A DNA stretch of 64,000 nucleotides from Gonatopus flavifemur (lineage: Eukaryota; Arthropoda; Insecta; Hymenoptera; Dryinidae): positions 8,114,001-8,178,000 of the forward strand of contig JAFFJZ010000013.1 in NCBI GenBank assembly GCA_018340375.1. The letters are read 5' to 3'. The notes under the pieces are model-generated. The model was not told the origin of the DNA and searched no databases. It was given only the letters and a program-made list of their open reading frames with translations. Shown piece after piece: positions 1-10,340 of the stretch. Within the stretch, counting starts at the first letter, position 1, and every line of letters starts with the position of its first letter. A program made the position numbers and the translations under genes.

Positions 1-720
1 TTTCATAAATATAATGATGACTATGAGATATGGTTTTTCATGAAAAGTCATGATTTTTCATGAAAACTCATAAATTCTCATCAAAAAAGTTACAATTATT
101 CATAAATAAAAGTGTATCATCAAATAATTTTCTAATTTCTCAAAAGAATTGCATATATGTCTTAATTTCTTAAAAATTTCATACAGTTTCTTCTCGCATC
201 CGTAAAGACGAGAAGGATAATATGAAATATCAACACATAGGAAAACATAGAAGCCTGCTGAAGTAACTGATCCAAGTGATCCAGATCACTTGGATTAGCT
301 ACTTTGGAAGGTTCCATAGCGTCTTATCAAAACAATAAATGATAAATCTTATGTGACTTTATGAACATATGTTTTGGAGAGATTATAAAGAATTTGGAAA
401 TTTTAGAAGGGAATTGTTTGTCTTATAACAGCACCTCTTTTTTTGAAAAATGGTGAGATTTTGGTCAAAATTTATGAGAATTTATGAAAAAATATGAAAA
501 ATTATGAGAAAAGCATTTCTTATAAGAGTGTTCAAACTCCTTTAGAAATTATAGAATTTTATACAAAAATTATGAGAAAATATGAAAATTTTATGAGAAA
601 ATCATGGAAAATCATGAAAACATTATATCTTATAATGATGTTCCAAATCCTTGAGAAATTATGGGATTTTATGAGAAAATTATGAAAAAAATGATGGAAA
701 AATATGAGAAATTATGAGAA
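1..720. repeat. AT-rich degenerate repeat tract
   Basis: The tract is built from loosely repeated variants of a TTATGAGAAAAT-like word, densest at about 400-720, with a related ATGAAAACTCAT-like word near the start. No convincing coding signal is seen. The short open frame at 494-685 is a by-product of the repeat (Met/Lys/Ile/Tyr-rich). It could be one edge of a larger element that begins outside the window. Confidence 0.5.
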
Positions 721-864
721 ATTTTTTCGCCAGGGGACACAACGGTACATACACGTGAACATGTGATATGTGCATGCATGTCTCCACTTGTATGTACTGT
801 CACGTCCGTGAGTAAGATCGGAGTGTCGGATCTGTGACCACAGAGTATTGCTGCGTTTTGTATG

Positions 865-1130
865 AGAACATCGAGTAATAAGAATCAGGAGGGAGCATAC
901 CTTGGTAAAAATAAAACGTGCCACAATGTGCAAACAGCGCGCAGACGATGCGAATCTGTGCCATTTCCCACTGTCTGCACGTTGTTCTTGCATTGTGGCA
1001 CGTTTCATTTTTACCAGGGTAGCGGTGGAGGAAGTGAAGTCAAGTTTGGTGTTTCCTTCAAGAATAATGGTGGAAATCCCAGCTTCACACAATCATACCT
1101 TTTCTGCTACTATGCTCCCTCCTAATTCTT
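865..1130. repeat. Hairpin with a nested MITE
   Basis: A sequence near 868-897 ending GGAGGGAGCATA is repeated inverted near 1108-1130, so the stretch can fold back. The left arm is split by the MITE at 900-1019. It is probably an older non-autonomous element. No coding capacity is seen. Confidence 0.45.
900..1019. mobile_element. MITE, CCTTGGTAAAA termini, TA target
   Basis: The ends are near-perfect inverted repeats of about 28 bp (TTGGTAAAAATAAAACGTGC against GCACGTTTCATTTTTACCAGGG). TA flanks both sides. The size and TA duplication suggest a Tc1/mariner or pogo-type non-autonomous element. Confidence 0.65.
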
Positions 1131-1139
1131 ACTTCTTCT

Positions 1140-1647
1140 TGTATGAGAATGTGTGTTTGTGTTAACATCCCAGGTATTACCAGAGATGAATTGGAAGAGA
1201 TTGCTAACGAAGCCTTGCAACGTGGTACGGATTTTGAACTAACGCCATCACATGGAAATCGAACCAATTATCAGATAGCAATTGGATAGTTGGTCATATC
1301 GAATGGAAATATTGAAATCCTATTGAATCGATCAATCCATCAGGTAGAGTTCGTTTTTTCATTTGGGTTCGCTCTCCGCTCTGGCGCTAGTCCAAAAACC
1401 GTACAACGTTCCAAGGCTCTGTTAGCAATCTCTCCCAACTCATATTTGCTATTACTCTGGTTACAAAGATGTTTGAAGCAAAGTTGAGAAGTATTATGAA
1501 ATACCAAAAGGAAATTTTCAGGATATCTCAAACCTCATTTCGTACTCCCAAGCAGTACGTTGAATACATTTCTTTCCAATCCAAATGACACAAGGACTTC
1601 TAAAATATCCATTAATTATCTGCAAAAAATACCCACCAATGAGATTC
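1140..1647. other. No recognisable feature
   Basis: Short open frames are present on both strands, but none shows a domain, a splice pattern or codon structure worth calling. Confidence 0.4.
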
Positions 1648-1839
1648 GTCGCCCCGATGTAGAATTTGGATGAAAAATCGGTGAATTAACGGTTACTTGT
1701 AGAAACGACATAGAGGCAATGAAGAAAAAGTTCAGCCTTGATTTTCATGCTGGCTTTTCTTCATCGTCTCAACGTCGCTTCTTCGATGAGCAGCCGTTGA
1801 TTCACCGACTTTTCACCTAAATTCTATGTCAAGGCGACG
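1648..1839. mobile_element. Hairpin MITE, CGTCGCC termini
   Basis: The arms at about 1648-1692 and 1797-1839 are inverted copies (GTAGAATTTGGATGAAAAATCGG against the complement of CCGACTTTTCACCTAAATTC). No coding potential. The target duplication is not obvious. Confidence 0.55.
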
Positions 1840-2006
1840 TAGTTGTTTTGTGTAGGTATTCTGTGAGTGTGGATAGACTCTGGAAATGAGACCATCTTGA
1901 ATAAATTCGTTGGAATATTTCATGAAGATGCATTGCACATAGTTCTTCAGAACAGCCTCATTTGATGTTGCGGAAGTTTGAATCGTTTATCGGAACCAAT
2001 TGTCAT

Positions 2007-3552
2007 CATCATGAAGTAATCAGTCTTATGACTGGTTTGATGAAATCCTCCAACCCTGCCTATTATCCGCTAACCGTTTAATTTCTGCATATCTACGACA
2101 ACCCTTATCTTGTATAATTTGCTTCATATAACTTAATCTAGGTCTACCTCTTCGAGTTTTACCATTCATTTTTCCTTCCAATATTGTTTTCAATAAGCTA
2201 TCATGTCTTAATGTGTTCCCTATCAGATTACTTCTTCTTTTCACGATCTGTCTCAAAAGACTTATCTTTTCATTTACCTTCTCAAGTACTTCTTCATTTC
2301 TCACTCTCTCTATCCACTTTACTCTAAGCATCCTTCTATAACACCACATTTCAAAAGCTTCCAGCCCCCGTTGGTCCGTTTGTCCAATTGTCCAAGTTTC
2401 GCAACCATTCAATGCTGTGCTCCAAACGTAACTCTTTAAGAATTTCTTCCTTACTGCTAAGCTTATATTCTTCGAACACAGTCACTGTTTCTTTCGGTGG
2501 AAAGCCTGTTTTCCTTGTGCTATTCTTGCTCTTATACCTCTCTCACTTTTACCGTTTTCTGTAATTACGCTCCCTAGATATTTAAATTCTTTGATTTGCT
2601 GAATTGTCTCTGCATCTATTTTGATTTTCGTTCTCCTTGGTGTTTTCGCTGTTGCACAAATCATGAATTTTGTTTTGTCCTCATTTATATTCATACAATA
2701 GTTTTCTAGTAATATTGTTTCCATCGCGTTGAGAGTATTTTCTAACTCAGCACCACTCGTAGCTAATATAGCTATGTCATCCGCAAATCTCAGCATCCTT
2801 ACATTTTCACCTTGAATCTGTAATTTCAATTGCGCTTGTTCCTTCACTTCGTTCATCGCTTCTTCTATATACAAATTGAAAATCAACGGCGATAGTGAGC
2901 ATCCTTGTCTCACCCCTCTTTTGATTTGTGCTTCTCCTTTTTGACCCTCTATTCCTATTATTGCGGTCTGATTCTTATATAATTCATATATCATTCTCCT
3001 ATCCTTGAAATTAATCTCTACCTTTTTCAAAATCGTGAACATTTTCTCCCAATCAACATTATCGAATGCTTTTTGTATGTCTACAAAACCTATATACACA
3101 GACTTTTTGAACTCTAGACTTTTCTCTACGACTGTTCTGAGTGCTTATACTGCTTCCCGCGTTCCCCTATTTTTCCTAAAACCAAACTGATCTTCGGCTA
3201 ATCTACTCTATTTTATTTTCTATTCTCCTGTATATAATTTTTGTCAGTATTTTCGAGGCATGTGAAGTTGAACTAATCGTTCTGTAGTTCTCGCATTTGT
3301 CTGCTCCTTGCTTTTTCGGAATGGTGACAATTTTATTCTTCTGGAAATCTTTCGGTACCTCTCCTCTTTCGTACATGTCTCTGACCAATTCAAACAGTGC
3401 GTCACGAGTTCTTTGACTGGAGGCTTTGATAAGGTCCGCACTTATGCCATCTATTCCTGGTGCCTTATTTTTTTTCACTTCTTTTAAAGCCCTGTCGAAT
3501 TCTGGTCTCAAAATTGAATCTCCCAATTCTTCTTCATCGACATCTTCCTCCC
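2007..3552 (-). pseudogene. 5'-truncated non-LTR retrotransposon (RT, RTE-like)
   Basis: Three minus-strand blocks (3526-3203, 3099-2482, 2412-2026) read as one reverse transcriptase broken by frameshifts or stops. Visible signatures are KNKAPGIDGISADLIK near the start, GFVDIQKAFDNVDW, RQGCSLSPLIFNLYIE and the catalytic FADDIAIL box. A C-terminal tail follows with CETWTI, MWCYRRMLR and GKTRRGRPRLSYMKQI, typical of insect endonuclease-reverse transcriptase LINEs. The endonuclease part is missing, so the copy is 5' truncated near 3550, as is usual for target-primed insertion. Just beyond the last codon the minus strand has an ATG/TGA-type trinucleotide run (2004-2016), which fits the short 3' tail repeats of RTE-like elements. 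Dead copy. Clade assignment is by resemblance only. Confidence 0.85.
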
Positions 3553-3967
3553 TCTATAAAAACCCTATATTACCAATTGCATCAATTGTCAATCGAATAA
3601 AAAAATACTCAGCTGTTGAAGACCCAAAATTTTGTAGTGAATTCTTAAATGATGTTTCCAATTCTAGCGAGTTCATTCGAGAACATAAAAATCAATGATT
3701 CATCAGATTTTGTGAGTTGAAATTTTCTTTAGCATTTTCAATCCCTAAGATTGCTTGGCAGAGATGTTTTTTTTTAATGTTTCACATTTTTGTTGGAAAT
3801 AAGTAGTATTTGATACATCTTGGAAATATCTGTAACAATTTCATAAGACTTCATATTTTGCTCAATCATGTTTCAAGATATCTACAAACACAAACGCGAA
3901 TTATTTGTTGAGATTCCAATACATGGTGGTTTATGAAAACTATATGATTCCTATAATGAATAATAAT

Positions 3968-4076
3968 CCCAGTTAGCACGACATGCTTCCGGGACGTTTT
4001 TAGGATGTTCAAAAAACCTTTACGACATTTTGAAAACGTTTTAAAAACGTCCAAGGTGCTTGTTTTACTAACCGGG
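3968..4076. mobile_element. Short CCC..GGG element, core AACGTTTTAAAACGT
   Basis: It starts CCCAGTTAGCACG and ends TTACTAACCGGG, which are imperfect inverted repeats. AT flanks both ends (2-bp duplication). The interior is a string of variants of one palindromic word (AACGTTTT, AAAACGTCC). It belongs to the class described in the findings. The flanking stretch 3553-3967 and 4077-4206 holds nothing else recognisable. Confidence 0.55.
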
Positions 4077-4206
4077 ATATTTCTTCACGATGCATTGTGT
4101 GAAGTGGAACTTCATTTGACAACAAATGTACTGGAATAAGAAACTTGCACTGGAAATTCAAAGTTAATAATTGGAAATGGATGATATTCGATCTTCAATT
4201 TTGCAG

Positions 4207-4536
4207 ATGAACCTCTACTGATACCATCAATGGATGATATCTTTCAAATCGACCCTTTCCAGGTGACAGGCGTGTACATGATCCTCATTGTAAAAATTTT
4301 CACATGAATCTAACTCAAGTTCATATTCTTTTCATACAATGAGTTATATAGCTAGCAAAGTAGCACAAAATCTTCTCATTAGTCAATTCAATAGAGGGAG
4401 AGAGAGATAGAAATTAACAAAATCACGTTGAATCGAATAAATTACATTATCATTTGTGTGTCTTCCAGCTAACGTCCCGAATTCATCCACGAACGCGCCA
4501 ATGAACATGACAGAATCAAATGCAATCATTGAATTT
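4207..4536 (+). other. Possible 5' exons of the DUF4806-type gene
   Basis: Two exon-like segments have good splice sites: 4207-4262 (TTTTGCAG before, GTGACA after; reads EPLLIPSMDDIFQIDPFQ) and 4469-4536 (TCTTCCAG before, GTAGTT after; reads NVPNSSTNAPMNMTESNAII). Each is open in only one frame. Their phases do not join each other or the next exon directly, so an exon may be missing from this reading, a junction may be mis-set, or the gene may be decaying. No domain is recognised here. Confidence 0.35.
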
Positions 4537-5836
4537 GTAGTTATGTTGATATAATGGTCTTTCCTTACATTGAGAAAATATTAGCACTGGGTAGCTAGCC
4601 GAATCTTCCTTGTGAGATTTCTCAGAATCCTTTGATATTTGTAAAACATCGCTGGATACAGCATTCCTTGAATATCTATGCAGTTCCTCGAATTTTGAAT
4701 CGGAAATGAGTTCTGGAGATAAGAATTTTGAAATGTTAAGGTGCACCTTACATTTATATTTGTACATTTCATTTAAGACTCCTATGAACCCAGTCCATCA
4801 ACATCTTCTGCCGTACCGAAAGCACTTGAAAAGCCGTTACATTCTAAGATGATTGGAAAGCCATCGATCCAGAAGTCAGCATTTAAGAAACCATCGCTTC
4901 CAACAACGTTCGCTAAAAAACCATGTCTGACAACACTCCGTCTTCCACGGATAATGCTCCCGAAAGGGCCGAATCTTTCATCAAGTTCTGGTGACACTAA
5001 TTCGATACATGTATCAGGTATGTTCAACTCATTATACAATAGACCCTTGAGATCTTTTTATAGAAAAATATTAATGTGGCTATTGTATATTGTAATCATA
5101 TATTGTATATGTAATTTTGTTCAATAGATAATACTCAAACGCTAAATTCCACTAGAAAGGCATCAAATACGGGCTCAATTGACCACGCTACACTTACTGC
5201 AAGTATGTTGGAGGAAAGGTTTTTATACGTGTTCATGTTATACAGTGCGTCGCTAATATCCAAATTTTTCAAATAGTAACAAGATTTCATTATGTTCCAG
5301 TGTTTGCTGTGATCAAGTCTTTGGTTCACATGATGAACCGGATGGATCGTGAAATCGATATGCTGATCGAGAACCAGAATCTAAACATCCACCAGTGTCG
5401 ATGTCAAGTAGATCGTGAAACTTCTGAATCGAATGAGTTGAGCCAAATCAGTTTTTCTTTGGATAATGAGGACGATTTAACCCTTCAACCGTAACCCTCC
5501 TCAAAATTACGTTAACCGTAACCCCCGGTCTGACAGACCGCTATTCCTCCCTCCTTCATACTTAAGTTTATTAGAAATGGGGAAAACATTTCTTCCATTA
5601 TTATGAATGTCTGAGGGGTAGAAAAATGTGTTCGTATACAAAAGCTAGGGAACAATTTTGTGTAGCATAAGAACAAAATTTATTTAAATTTTCCAAACCG
5701 TACCCCAACAAGTTACAAAATCACAAAGCTTCTTTGTTTGAACATAAAATGATCAATTTTTTTAATAGTTTGACTAGCACAAAGTCGGTAGTGGAAGTGA
5801 AAAATTATCTTACGAATTTCTCTTATACAAAGGTGA

Positions 5837-7629
5837 TCATGACATTGAACTGTCTGAATCTTCAGACGAAGATACTGGTGTACCGGATAAACAGTGTATG
5901 CACATTTTTCGCGAGCACTGTAAGCAAACTGGTATATTGCATTTCACGCATTTATATGCGGTTTTCCGCCTCACTTTATAATCGCATAATGTGCATGTTT
6001 TCTTACTTTCGAGTTGGTCTGTTGGTACATCCACCTGAGACATACTCACTTGCGGTCAAACATCCCTTATCATTGTCTTCAAAGTTTTGGACAAATGTGT
6101 CTTCTGATTTCTTTCTTCTAATCGAGGTGTGATTAGACTGGTCGCCAATTTTTTTATGAAATCAAATCTAGATATCTCCGAGACATTTTTGTACTGATGG
6201 AATAAGATGATGTGAGTATTATTGATACTGATATCTAGGAGTCTATAAAAAACTGCCATAGGCCAAGGCCTTGTTTGACGGTTCGAAGAGTAAATTGCAC
6301 ATTTTTAATCTACAGTGTCTGCTCCACCTTTCGTCATATTATAGAACGATATAATCTCTGGTAGGTTGTTACTTTCAATTTCAACAGTACTATGCATTGA
6401 AGAAATCAAAATCACTGCCTTATTTTTTTTGGGACGTAAGATAATAATGTACCATCAACAGTATATCCCGAAAGATTAGATCCTACTGGTCTCTTTTTAG
6501 AAGGGAGGAAATCTGAAGGTATTTCCTTCTTATTTTTCCTCAATGTGCCAACGTAAGTCAAACCGTTTTTTCTAAGCTCTTGCACCAATTCTAAAGATGA
6601 AAACCAATTATCAGCAGTTATGTTTCAGTTTGATTTATACAATGGTTCACCGAGACGTAATACAGACTGAGTAGGTGTTAGGAAGTTTTTATGGTTAGGA
6701 TTTGACGAATCAGTGTTTTTCCCGGAATAAACGTATGCATTGTATAAGTTAGAGGTTCTGGCGTCGGCGAGGCACATAATTTTTATACCATATTTGGCTG
6801 GTTTATTTGGCATATACATCTTGAAAGAACATCTACCTCTAAATGCTACCAGCATTTCATCTATGTAAGCATAAGCTCCTACATTGTATACTTTCTGACA
6901 ATTTGATATGAACCGTTCACAAATATTTGCAATAGGAGCTGTGCGATCAACAGCTCTTCTGATAGATCGAGTTTCAGGATCGTCGAATCGTAAACAAGTT
7001 ATCAATAATTCAAATCGTTTTTCGGACATTGTTGCTCGAAAAATGGGACGTCCAAAACAATCATTTGCGAATATTGAAGATGTGTTTTCATGTGCTGAAC
7101 CAAAAATTGAAGTGAGCATGATTAAACCGAACAGAGCTTCAATTCCTTCTACGGAAGTATCCTGGTACAAGTATGTATTGTTGGATGATATTTTATCTCT
7201 TACTCTACTCAATTTTCCATTAGTATGATCCACAATGTCTGATATCATCTGATCTTCGAATAATAGGCGCCAGATTTGAATAGGTTCAGGCGATTCGCCT
7301 CAGCTCGTGGCATGTGATTTTAAAGTAGGAACTTTCAAAATGATATTCTCCTTTGCTGTTCACTTATTACGACTGGGTTATTTCACATCCCAAAAATATT
7401 TGTTTCGTCCTCTTCCAAAATAACCATTGTTCGACTGTGCACGCGATTGTACCTGATCTCCTTCATCTTCCTTATCAGATGAATTATATTCCAATTCGGA
7501 GACAGAATCATGTTCAGATTCCAAAACATAATCTTCATCATCAGATGTTTCTGATATCGCGCTTTCTCTATCAGAATTTGCTCCATTAGGCTTTTTACAC
7601 TGTCTTGGACGAAGTTGCCGTGTGCTCAT
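5837..7629 (-). pseudogene. piggyBac transposase, decayed
   Basis: Reading down the minus strand: an acidic N-terminus (7629-7378: SDDEDYVLESEHDSVSELE); the DDE_Tnp_1_7 catalytic core (7248-6625) with YIDEMLVAFRGRCSFKMYMP and GIKIMCLADARTSNLYNAYV; a continuation at about 6620-6425 reading ADNWFSSLELVQELRKNG and KRPVGSNLSGYTVDG; a segment at 6259-6056; and the C-terminal cysteine-rich domain (6049-5837) with CTLCDYKVRRKTAYKC and CLQCSRKMCIHC, the usual zinc-binding end of piggyBac transposases. Cut-and-paste transposition at TTAA is the family function. Several frameshifts or stops separate the blocks, so the copy is dead, though every part of the family layout is still visible. Confidence 0.9.
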
Positions 7630-8058
7630 ATCCTATCACAGAGAAATTTCATTATAGAACTCCTAACCTCAACATTTGAACCATAGAATATATGATAAAA
7701 TAGATAACGATATATCGAATGAATCACAACAACATAGACTATTGTTTCTGTTTTTTTTAGGTACACAATCTAATCAACAAGTGAGAAAGGAATAATGCTG
7801 CAAGTTATGTGCAGATTTACGAGATCGATACATACAAATATATATTTATTTTACAAACTTCGTGTCACATAAAGAATATATGTATGAAACATAACTATGA
7901 ACACGCAGGTAAACTATAAAAAAAAATACTTGCCTGTGATGTATTCTGAAAAAAAGTAACGTAAACTGTAATCCCTGGTCTGAGAGACCGCTAAGCACGC
8001 CTTACCTTATTGCCACTATACTTTAACGACGAATGACGGTGTGCTCACTGCATCACTT

Positions 8059-8373
8059 CCCAGCCAGCAAAGTGCTCCCAAATTCACGTTTCCGCCACTA
8101 GCGGTGCGAGTGGTAGCAGCGTAGTAGCTTTTCCATTACCGTGAGACTGCATGCTACCATAACATATATATGATTCAATTTATAACGTAGCACTACCTCA
8201 GCGCTACCAGTATTATCAGGAAGCGCTACCAAGTGGTGCTCCTAGTAAAAATACTACCAAGTCGCTCCTATTCCCATACATAAATGGAGCCATATATGTA
8301 CAGAAGATTTTTAACTGTATAAGTGAATGGTAGCACCACTGCCAGAAGCGCTGCCTTGATTTTGTTGGCTGGG
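8059..8373. mobile_element. CCC..GGG element nested in piggyBac, core AGCGCTACC
   Basis: It begins CCCAGCCAGCAAA and ends TTTGTTGGCTGGG, inverted repeats, with TT on both sides. The interior repeats variants of AGCGCTACCA and its complement (for example CAGCGCTACC, AAGCGCTACC, GGTAGCACCA). It inserted after piggyBac arrived. Confidence 0.6.
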
Positions 8374-9104
8374 TTAGTGGGGATACATAACATAGGGAGG
8401 TACTATGAGTTTGGAGGGCCCCTCGCAAGCATTCAAACAATTATGAACAAATAAAGTTTCGATACCGGGGTTACGGTTAGAGGGTTAAGAGACTTTGAAA
8501 CTTTGGTATCTGAAGACAATAATTTCACTTCAATGGTATTTATATTTTTGTCTTGCAAATTTATATCGTTCATTTTTATCGGAATAAACATTTGAACAGG
8601 TACGCAAATTGTCCAGAATTGGAGGATCCAGCCAATACGATATGACTAGACGTATACTTTCGAAAGTTCTGAACAATACAGCTGGGTCGGGTTTGAAGGA
8701 GGACACAAGTTTTCTAAACTCCTCTTATCAAAAGTTATCACAGGTATTACGAATATATGAATTATAAATACAAATTGGTTAATACAAATTACGTCTCATG
8801 GAAATAATTATGTAACTTTTTTACAGCGGCAGTATTGAAAATATTTCCTTCGGTGACGGAGGCAGAAATAGAAAAGGTACAGGCAGCATGGCTTGTTAAG
8901 GCTAAAGAACGGGAGCAATCCGGGACCCGCAAACTAACCGAAAACCATTAGGAGTTTATTTTCTACGAACTTTCACGTCCATCTAATCATCATCGTGAAC
9001 ATTCTCTCTCTCTATTCTGTTTCATATGAATCCTCACATCTTAAGTCTTAGGAAGATTTTTTGCGAGATCAGTTAGATGAAGATAATGACAAAAATGGTT
9101 AATG

Positions 9105-9330
9105 CACATTGAGAGAACTTTAGAGTTAAATTCACTATAGAGTTATAGGAATGGGGGAACATACTGAATTCTAATGGAATTTACTGTAAAACATTGTCAA
9201 TTTGATACAATTTCTATCGTTATGCCAACGTACATTTTCACTGTATTATGGTAAATTCCATTGGGGAACCAGTATGTTCCTCCATTCCTATGCTTCAATA
9301 GGGAATTTAACTGTAAGTTTCACTCAGTGT
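9105..9330. mobile_element. Hairpin MITE
   Basis: The arms around 9105-9165 and 9270-9330 are inverted copies. The clearest pairing is AGGAATGGGGGAACATACTG with CAGTATGTTCCTCCATTCCT, and GAGTTAAATTC with GAATTTAAC. No coding capacity. The remainder of 8952-9864 shows nothing recognisable. Confidence 0.55.
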
Positions 9331-10340
9331 ATACTGTGATATTTCCATTTTATGCTACGTTTGTTGACTGCATTTCTTTCGAGGGATTTGTTTCAACATT
9401 CATCTTGTCTTGATCATTTTTAGCGATTACAATCTTATCATGCGAATGCATTTCATTATAATTTGAATTATACCTATATTACTGTGTAGTTCCACAAGAT
9501 TCATACAAACTAGTCAATATTCCCTTCAGTGGTTGACTGTTCAGAGAGCTTTGATATTAAATTTAATAATTTATGTTGAAAATATTGACGTATAAAAATC
9601 CAAGGAGATTCAGTAAATTAAAATAGCTTGTGAAAATTGAACGTTAGAACGATTTAATTGTATATTCCAAGTTGATCTGAAATTAGTTCTGAAACTAGAC
9701 TATTTTCAGTGATGTGTATTTTTTGTTCACGAGTCACTTTCAAATTCAGTTTGAATTTTTTGAAATTTGTTAATAATGTCAATAATGTCGGAATCCTTTA
9801 TTGAAACAAATGAACAATAAGTAAATAAAATCCTTTACATCTGTGGATTTACTTGAAACATATACAGGGCGTCCCATTTGAAACAGGACAGCTGAATAAC
9901 TCTTCAGGGAATGGAGGGGGAAAAAAATTGTTCAGATAAAAGTTGTAGGGTTCGAAGGGGGCCATAAGATGGTGACCTTGAATTTGACCTTGAGGTCAAT
10001 TTTGAGCATAATTGATGGTCAAAGTATGTTTTTTCAAAGGAAAACCCTACGTTCGACCTCAGAAATGGAAAGAGCGGAAAATTTTACGTCCGAATATGTT
10101 AACATATCAGGTCATTCAGAGGTCATTTGAAGGTCAAAAAACAATTTTCTATGGATTTTCACGGAAAAGCCTCAAACGAGTTGTTTCTCTGACCAAAGTT
10201 ATTGAAGTTAAAGTGAAATCCCACGTTTCGACCTTGAATTGAAAGTAAACAGAACTAACCTTCAGAGTTTATTCTTCATATCAGTACGAAAATGATCATT
10301 AAGAAGTTTTCATCGTTTACGGTGTAAGTGCGGGTTCAAA

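Larger units (their letters stand above)
5481..8484. mobile_element. piggyBac element, 3.0 kb, TTAA target
   Basis: TTAA at 5477-5480 and at 8485-8488 flanks the element. The ends are inverted repeats: CCCTTCAACCGTAACCC at the left and GGGGTTACGGTTAGAGGG at the right. A further internal repeat pair around the word GGTCTGACAGACCGCT lies near 5523-5542 and 7977-7993. The transposase gene is on the minus strand. The element sits inside exon 3 of the DUF4806-type gene, and removing it with one TTAA restores that reading frame. Confidence 0.9.
4778..8951 (+). pseudogene. DUF4806-type gene split by piggyBac
   Basis: Five exon segments are seen: 4778-5017, 5128-5202, 5301-8535, 8600-8743 and 8827-8951 (TAG stop at 8949). 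Junctions 1 to 4 have GT..AG borders and matching phases. Exon 1 is Ser/Pro/Lys-rich (IGKPSIQKSAFKKPSLPTT). Exon 3 encodes a predicted coiled-coil-like stretch (MMNRMDREIDMLIENQN), then EDDL, and after the piggyBac insertion RDFETLVSEDNNF. Exon 4 begins VRKLSRIGGSSQYDMTRRIL, the hallmark of the insect DUF4806 family (function unknown). Exon 5 has FPSVTEAEIEKVQAAWLVKA, the usual DUF4806 tail. The exon 4 to 5 phase is off by one nucleotide. With a 3 kb element in exon 3 this copy should be non-functional. Whether DUF4806 genes are host genes or element passengers is unclear to me. Confidence 0.7.
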
